Of a DNA stretch of 10,188 nt, positions 9,301-10,188 are shown one piece after another. Below the pieces are notes generated by a model that ran no database searches, was not told where the DNA came from, and worked only from the letters and a program-made list of their open reading frames with translations. The translations under genes were made by a program, and so were the position numbers. Within the stretch, counting starts at the first letter, position 1. Each line of letters begins with the position of its first letter. Location of the stretch: assembly GCF_000003605.2 (NCBI RefSeq), contig NW_003120940.1, positions 16,270 to 26,457 on the forward strand, read 5' to 3'. Source of the stretch: Saccoglossus kowalevskii (taxonomy: Eukaryota > Hemichordata > Enteropneusta > Harrimaniidae).

Positions 9301-9740
9301 TACGGAACTAAGGCATCGCGATTAAAACGAAGGGGTCTTCACATGCGCATGTGCGGAGATTGAGCCCCAAGCGACGATAACAACACACGCTAAAAACCCA
9401 AAGGCTCACGGAAAGACGCTTGTTTGTAAACAATGACATGCAATGGCCGGTTTTCCACAAGCGCAGTTGGCAACTCAAGTTATTTGGACGGGATAGCAAA
9501 TTGAAACTTCTGCGAATGGAAAATCTCCTCTATTACAATCTGTTGGTCTTTTTTATTCTCTTACTTTTTAATTTGATAGCCTTAGGTATCCACCATGAGA
9601 AATAATGGTTGAATATCACTTACTTCTGCACGTCTCTTTCCCATTTCCTTTGTAGCCGTCCTTGCATACACATGACTTGGTATCGTTTTCACAAAAGGCG
9701 TTCACGTTGCAGTCAACATCCGTATCACACTGGTTGGAAA
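239..9740 (-). CDS. Partial multi-exon gene: EGF-EGF-FBG-FBG extracellular protein
   Basis: This is the gene model as a whole, joined from nine exons: 9740-9624, 8691-8569, 7767-7664, 6644-6463, 4943-4838, 3366-3159, 2094-1923, 855-482 and 355-239. Every junction has AG before and GT after the exon, and every junction keeps frame, which gives 501 codons without a stop. The order is one plain EGF, one calcium-binding EGF, then two tandem fibrinogen-like domains of the CNTNAP/neurexin IV type. Such modules fold in the secretory pathway and act outside the cell in adhesion, matrix or recognition; that role is inferred from the family. No signal peptide, transmembrane segment, start or stop is in the window, so secreted and membrane forms are both possible. 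The model ends in phase 1 at both edges, so more domains can be expected on either side. I cannot name an orthologue. Confidence 0.85.
482..855 (-). CDS. Exon: main body of fibrinogen-like domain 2
   Basis: This exon of 374 bases (phase 2 in, phase 1 out) begins with a cysteine- and proline-rich insert, Q-C-N-C-C-P-N-C-P-F-W-G-N-W-T (N-W-T is a glycosylation sequon). It continues V-T-Y-M-V-N-Y-K-V-D-I-E, F-C-Y-Q-E-V-E-F-N-C, Y-W-G-N-G, F-M-C-G-C-G, C-D-E-P-G-Y-N-C-N-C-D and E-W-R-R-D-F-G. The last part is closer to the CNTNAP consensus than domain 1 is. The start at 855 uses the acceptor GCCCCTGCTGCGTTGTAG; it has a good pyrimidine tract, CTGAT as possible branch point, and phase 2 as required. 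The rival acceptor before 959 also fits phase 2 but puts the start in another frame, which breaks the domain. The 3' part, from about 720 down, is certain; the 5' boundary is not. The donor is GTGAGT. Confidence 0.83.
856..1922 (-). other. Intron between exons 2094-1923 and 855-482
   Basis: These 1067 bases are flanked by GTAAGC at 1922 and TTGTAG at 856. Positions 856-959 are open in a second frame that reads protein-like (see findings). A fold-back hairpin lies at 983-1098. The remainder (1100-1900) is AT-rich, with no reading frame or motif I can support. Confidence 0.7.
983..1098. repeat. Fold-back inverted repeat (possible tiny MITE)
   Basis: The left arm starts TACGAGGATACC (983-994) and its exact reverse complement GGTATCCTCGTA is at 1087-1098. 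Pairing continues inward through GTATGCAC and AGTAC with a few mismatches, giving arms of about 37 bases around a loop of about 40. It lies 24 bases upstream (gene sense) of the rival acceptor before 959. It could be a small non-autonomous element or a chance hairpin, although the arm length argues against chance. Confidence 0.7.
1923..2094 (-). CDS. Exon: start of fibrinogen-like domain 2
   Basis: This exon of 172 bases (phase 1 in, phase 2 out) reads I-Y-S-T-C-D-E-T-K-H-N-G-G, D-G-S-Y-F-I-D-E-D-G-P-Y-G-D-G, then P-T-L-V-A-C-L-M-S-E and V-S-I-I-T-T-T. It aligns with the R-T-C-D-E ... G-I-Y-M-I-D-I-D-G-Y-G-G ... F-E-V-E-C-D-M start of domain 1. Domain 1 has an intron before V-E-C-D-M; this copy does not. 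The acceptor is TTTTCATCTGTAG and the donor GTAAGC. Fragments resembling the beginning of this exon are repeated in the intron just upstream (2112-2418). Confidence 0.85.
2058..2418. repeat. Four copies of an exon-start motif, one inside the exon
   Basis: On the minus strand the beginning of exon 2094-1923 contains ACGTGCGATGAAACCAAACA (within 2058-2088). Related strings follow at 2112-2149 (ACTTGCGATGAAACTTAACA), 2163-2192 (ACGTGCGAACAAACTAAACA) and 2391-2418 (ACTTGCGATGAAACTAAATA). The 2112-2149 copy even has CTACAG just before it, like the acceptor of the real exon. The extra copies do not continue into a usable exon. They look like decayed local duplications of the acceptor and exon start. 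Confidence 0.75.
2641..3069. mobile_element. PIF/Harbinger-like MITE with TAA target duplication
   Basis: The left end is GGCCAGACTTTT followed by ATTATCTCTTGTTTC (from 2644). The right end, reverse-complemented, is GGCCAGACTTTT followed by TTATTCTTTGTTTC (from 3066). Both ends are flanked by TAA (2641-2643 and 3067-3069). Terminal repeats of nearly 30 bases with a 3-base TWA target site fit PIF/Harbinger transposons. The element is 423 bases, carries no transposase and contains two AAATAAAATTTTATTT-type strings (about 2711 and 2903), so it is non-autonomous. It lies in the intron between exons 3366-3159 and 2094-1923; the rest of that intron holds only the exon-start repeats at 2112-2418. 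Confidence 0.8.
3159..3366 (-). CDS. Exon: C-terminal part of fibrinogen-like domain 1
   Basis: This exon of 208 bases (phase 0 in, phase 1 out) starts C-T-C-G-E-T-L-S-C, followed by an N-R-T glycosylation site and C-N-C-D-G. It then reads D-D-G-R-I-I-D-K, L-L-P-I-Q-D-L-Y-F-G-D-T-D and I-G-P-L-K-C-G-P-V-Q-F. The C-x-C-G, C, C-N-C-D, L-P-V/I, G-D-T and G-P-L-x-C series is diagnostic of the CNTNAP/neurexin IV fibrinogen-like region. The acceptor is TATTTGGCAG and the donor GTGAGT. It completes domain 1 (200 codons over four exons, ten cysteines) and splices to the start of domain 2 at 2094, forming Asp at the junction. Confidence 0.92.
3424..3486 (+). mobile_element. Truncated left end of the TTAA MITE family
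   Basis: It starts TTAAAGAGGGGGGAGTCGTC and continues ACCTGCGCATGC, then GGCCATAGCGT and a final TTGTATACA. This matches the left third of the complete element at 3570 base for base with few differences, then stops. It lies in the same orientation 146 bases before the complete copy, just past the donor side of exon 3366-3159. No right end is present. Confidence 0.75.
3570..3730 (+). mobile_element. TTAA-flanked MITE, complete copy
   Basis: The left end reads TTAAAGTGAGGGAGTCGTCA then CCTGCGCATGCG. The reverse complement of the right end reads TTAAAGCGGGAGGATCGTCA then CCTGCGCACGCG. That is 27 of 32 bases identical. TTAA at 3570-3573 and 3727-3730 would be the target duplication, as used by piggyBac-type elements. 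The element is about 153 bases without a transposase. It lies in the intron between exons 4943-4838 and 3366-3159. The open frame across it is an artefact shared with the copy at 9322. Confidence 0.8.
3731..4837 (-). other. Remainder of intron between exons 4943-4838 and 3366-3159
   Basis: Apart from the direct repeat at 4344-4691 I see no gene or RNA signature here. There is a perfect TGACGTCA at 3999-4006, which may be chance. The rest is AT-rich non-coding sequence. Confidence 0.6.
4344..4691 (+). repeat. Direct repeat R1, copy 1
   Basis: This copy pairs with 6708-7050 in the same orientation. Shared strings include GCGAGATCTCGCGAG, AATCGAACGATT, CATCATCAAATGTG, GTCGAATCCCACGCGATGTT, TATGACCTTTGTTTGTCCTG and CGATTTCACGCATAACGCG. 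By eye about 80-85 percent identity over 345 bases, with small gaps. No terminal repeats or open frame are visible. It is probably a dispersed transposon-derived repeat; a segmental copy is the alternative. Confidence 0.85.
4838..4943 (-). CDS. Exon: middle part B of fibrinogen-like domain 1
   Basis: This short exon of 106 bases (phase 2 in, phase 0 out) reads Y-R-C-Q-D-G-A-T-L-L, then G-F-G-W-W-V-D-A-N-G, then H-N-W-G-G-A-T-G-Q-Y-M. It matches the CNTNAP fibrinogen-like segment with a Y-x-C start, a G-W-W-V centre and a W-G-G turn before the C-x-C-G motif. In domain 2 the equivalent residues are F-N-C-K-N-T and Y-W-G-N-G, and there they are not on a separate exon. The acceptor is TTACTCCTAG and the donor GTAAAC. 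The frame is fixed by the phase of both neighbours. It is too short to show as an open frame and was recognised from the motif. Confidence 0.87.
5100..5580. repeat. Decayed tandem array (minisatellite-like)
   Basis: Similar strings recur: TTCAGGAAGGCAGTGGGTAC (from 5205), TCAGGAAGGCAGTGCGTTCA (from 5348) and TTCAGGATGCAGTTGATTCA (from 5541), with a weaker TCGAGGCAGTTGGTAC (5182). Several are followed by AAGCCAAA and then by AATGACTAAT or AATGGCTAATGTGCC. Spacing is uneven (about 25 to 195 bases), so the units have drifted or lost parts. The open frames on both strands over 5286-5582 arise from this repetition. Confidence 0.65.
5670..6122 (+). repeat. Tandem duplication, two units of about 240 bases
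   Basis: Unit 1 begins CTTGGTATCTCGGGAAGCGC at 5670 and unit 2 begins CTTGGTATCTCTAGAAGCGC at 5909. Both continue with CAAGAGACAT, CTTCTAAAGTACTA, GTGTATTTTTAT and CGGTTGACATGTTTTAATGG. Unit 2 is slightly shorter because of small deletions. Identity is roughly 80 percent, so the duplication is not recent. No coding content. Confidence 0.88.
6463..6644 (-). CDS. Exon: middle part A of fibrinogen-like domain 1
   Basis: This exon of 182 bases (phase 0 in, phase 2 out) begins V-E-C-D-M-S-R-D and runs through G-V-I-V-V-S-H to Y-H-E-E-L-E-Y-V-L-T, D-K-Q-I-E-A-I-V-D-D and F-C-Y-Q-D-V-R. The last motif pairs with F-C-Y-Q-E-V-E-F-N-C in domain 2, and this is the position of the paired cysteines after the 'Y-N-A-S' strand in CNTNAP proteins. 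The acceptor is a pyrimidine-rich stretch ending in CATCGTAG. Two donors overlap at the 3' end: GAC before GTAAGG, and GACGTAAG before GTGTGT. I chose the second because only it leaves phase 2, matching the next exon and giving C-Y-Q-D-V-R-Y-R-C. Confidence 0.87.
6708..7050 (+). repeat. Direct repeat R1, copy 2
   Basis: This is the partner of 4344-4691, about 2.36 kb away and in the same orientation, in the intron between exons 7767-7664 and 6644-6463. It carries the same palindromic GCGAGATCTCGCGAG start and CATAACGCG end region. The rest of this intron (7051-7336) is AT-rich, with a short GTTT run near 7097-7112 and nothing else to report. Exon 6644-6463 lies between the two copies together with exon 4943-4838. 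Confidence 0.85.
7337..7645. mobile_element. TTAA-flanked MITE, longer relative
   Basis: The left end is TTAAAGGGCGGTGGTTCTCG and the reverse complement of the right end is TTAAAGGGTGGTGGTCGTCG, both leading to a GCGCATG-like string (CACGCATGC and TGCGCATGTG). TTAA at 7337-7340 and 7642-7645 is the likely target duplication; the element proper is 301 bases. The ends share the TTAAAG...GTCGTC...GCGCATG layout of the 3570 element, so they may be mobilised by the same enzyme. No transposase frame is visible. Its right end lies 18 bases beyond the splice donor of exon 7767-7664. Confidence 0.78.
7664..7767 (-). CDS. Exon: start of fibrinogen-like domain 1
   Basis: This exon of 104 bases (phase 1 in, phase 0 out) encodes about 35 residues, reading L-L-P-R-T-C-D-E-M-L-Q-D, then S-G-I-Y-M-I-D-I-D-G-Y-G-G, and ending D-P-F-E. 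That is the classic opening of fibrinogen-related and CNTNAP fibrinogen-like domains: a Cys-Asp/Glu start, S-G-x-Y-x-I, a D-G-x-G-G turn and the P-F-x-V-x-C strand, whose V-E-C-D-M continues in the next exon. The acceptor is CCTTTCACAG and the donor GTAATT. Inverted-repeat elements lie very close on both sides, one ending 18 bases beyond the donor and one beginning 25 bases before the acceptor. The exon was found by translating between the neighbouring exons; it is too short to stand out as an open frame. Confidence 0.85.
7793..8206. mobile_element. Inverted-repeat element of 414 bases
   Basis: The left arm runs TACGGGGGATTAGGGTTAG, then ACACTAC, then CTTTCCATTTTCGACATTGT from about 7836. The reverse complement of the right arm runs TACGCCGGTTTAAGGGTTTG, then ACACTAC, then CTTTCCGTTTTCGACATTGT. 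Arms are about 65-75 bases with mismatches and small gaps. I see no clear target duplication. The interior is AT-rich with a run of ten G at 7863-7872. It is probably a fold-back or MITE-type element in the intron between exons 8691-8569 and 7767-7664. The rest of that intron (8207-8568) shows no feature. Confidence 0.75.
8569..8691 (-). CDS. Exon: calcium-binding EGF-like domain 2
   Basis: This exon of 123 bases (41 codons, phase 1 in and out) encodes a calcium-binding EGF domain. After joining the A left by the upstream exon it starts N-I-N-E-C, which fits the [DN]-x-[DN]-[EQ]-C calcium-site consensus. Six cysteines follow in EGF order. The stretch C-T-D-K-P-G-T-Y-N-C-D-C matches the Asp/Asn-hydroxylation consensus C-x-[DN]-x4-[FY]-x-C-x-C, and G-F-S-G-D-G is the usual turn before the last cysteine. 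The acceptor is TTTTTCTTACAG and the donor GTGAGT. Calcium binding between neighbouring EGF domains normally stiffens the stalk; here the domain sits directly before the first fibrinogen-like domain. This is the most secure domain call in the window. Confidence 0.93.
8692..9623 (-). other. Intron between the two EGF exons
   Basis: These 932 bases contain the divergent MITE copy at 9322-9482. Open frames over 8692-8940 on both strands are flanks of the EGF exon and have no domain signature. A GC-richer stretch near 8945-9055 contains GCGCGCAC and GTGCGCGT, but I could not resolve it into a tRNA, SINE or promoter. Confidence 0.6.
9322..9482 (-). mobile_element. Divergent copy of the 3570 MITE, opposite orientation
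   Basis: Read on the minus strand it contains TCATTGTTTACAAACAAGCG, TGAGCCTTTGGGTTT and TGTTGTTATCGTCGCTTGG, which line up with the interior of 3570-3730. It ends near TTCGTTTTAA, where the other copy has CCCGCTTTAA. The left terminus (around 9482) is eroded but GAGTTGCCAACTGCGC still aligns with GAGTCGTCACCTGCGC. TTAA is kept only at 9322-9325. The open frames here on both strands come from the element, not from a gene. Confidence 0.7.
9624..9740 (-). CDS. Exon: EGF-like domain 1 (non-calcium type)
   Basis: This exon of 117 bases (39 codons, phase 1 in and out) encodes one EGF-like domain. It has six cysteines in EGF order: C-D-T-D-V-D-C, N-V-N-A-F-C, then E-N-D-T-K-S-C-V-C, then K-D-G-Y-K-G-N-G-K-E-T-C. 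The D-G-Y-x-G-N-G turn between cysteines 5 and 6 is typical. N-D-T is a possible N-glycosylation site. The calcium-binding N-terminal motif D-x-[DN]-[EQ] is missing, since the residues before the first cysteine are S-N-Q. The acceptor is TTTTTTCCAG before 9740 and the donor is GTAAGT from 9623. Symmetric phase-1 exons of about 120 bases are the standard unit for EGF shuffling. It splices in frame to the next EGF exon at 8691. Confidence 0.85.
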
Positions 9741-10174
9741 CTGGAAAAAATAAATAAACGAAAACCAGACGTCTTAGCGTAGACTCAAATAACGTTATTA
9801 GATAAGGCAATTACGACGACATTCGATTCGGCCAAACATGAATAACGATAAACGTGTTTGGGCTTTTTGACTTCACACATTGAAGCATTCTCTATGCAGA
9901 CGACCAACAACACTAAAATGGATAGCAGCAAAAATATAGAAATGATTGACTATTAAATACACGACTAAAGAGACGGATGAGTCAATCGTACAATACTCAA
10001 GTATTGTTAAACGGTTGTGTTTTTGCGCAACTCACATTTAAATTTCATGTAAGGAAAACAATGTATTGTACATACGATCGTCATTTATTTGTGATCGATC
10101 ATGCACTAGCTAAAATCATGGAAGGTAAAAAGCTAAAACCTATGTAAAGCTAAATTAAACTAAAACGGACTCAC
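9741..10174 (-). other. Upstream intron of the EGF 1 exon
   Basis: AT-rich sequence upstream (gene sense) of the acceptor at 9741, with no repeats or frames I can support. It would end at the possible donor at 10174. Confidence 0.5.
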
Positions 10175-10188
10175 GGCTAGTATATATA
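10175..10188 (-). CDS. Possible 3' end of the next upstream exon (edge of window)
   Basis: On the minus strand a GTGAGT donor begins at 10174, right after the sequence ACTAGCC. Ending an exon there in phase 1 reads I-Y-T-S plus one base. That phase fits the phase-1 entry of the EGF exon at 9740 and would make its first residue Leu. Only 14 bases lie in the window and they are a TA repeat run, so this could equally be intron sequence with a chance donor. Confidence 0.25.

Overview
The window looks like a piece of an animal (metazoan) nuclear genome. It is AT-rich, its coding is broken into short exons with GT..AG junctions, its introns run from about 0.1 to 1.5 kb, and it is full of small inverted-repeat elements. 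The protein modules are extracellular EGF and fibrinogen-like (FBG) domains. I guess an invertebrate, perhaps a deuterostome or lophotrochozoan, but the sequence does not fix the species. I see no bacterial, organellar or viral gene organisation.

One gene on the minus strand spans almost the whole window and runs off both ends. I reconstruct nine exons, listed here 5' to 3' in the gene (high to low coordinates): 9740-9624 (EGF), 8691-8569 (calcium-binding EGF), 7767-7664, 6644-6463, 4943-4838 and 3366-3159 (four exons of a first FBG-like domain), then 2094-1923, 855-482 and 355-239 (three exons of a second FBG-like domain). All eight junctions are in compatible phase (1,1,0,2,0,1,2,1), giving 1503 coding bases, or 501 codons. 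A possible tenth exon starts at the right edge (10175-10188). The start codon, signal peptide, any membrane anchor and the stop codon lie outside the window.

The two FBG-like domains carry the signature of the short fibrinogen-like region of CNTNAP/neurexin IV proteins: C-D-E...G-x-Y-x-I-D-x-D-G, then F-C-Y-Q-[DE]-V-x-[YF]-x-C, then a W-G-[GN] turn, C-x-C-G, C-N-C-D, L-P-I and I-G-P-[LV]-x-C. The product is probably a secreted or cell-surface adhesion or recognition protein of layout EGF-EGF-FBG-FBG. Further domains may lie beyond both ends.

The introns hold mobile-element debris: a TAA-flanked PIF/Harbinger-like MITE (2641-3069); a TTAA-flanked MITE family in about four copies (3424-3486, 3570-3730, 7337-7645, 9322-9482); a 414 bp inverted-repeat element (7793-8206); a separated direct repeat of about 345 bp (4344-4691 and 6708-7050); a local tandem duplication (5670-5908 and 5909-6122); a decayed tandem array (5100-5580); a fold-back hairpin (983-1098); and a dispersed repeat at the left edge (20-135). 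The points most worth a second look are the repeated acceptor and exon-start fragments before exon 2094-1923, the small exon squeezed between two inverted-repeat elements, and the two-frame ambiguity at 720-959. I found no RNA gene, CRISPR array or independent plus-strand gene.
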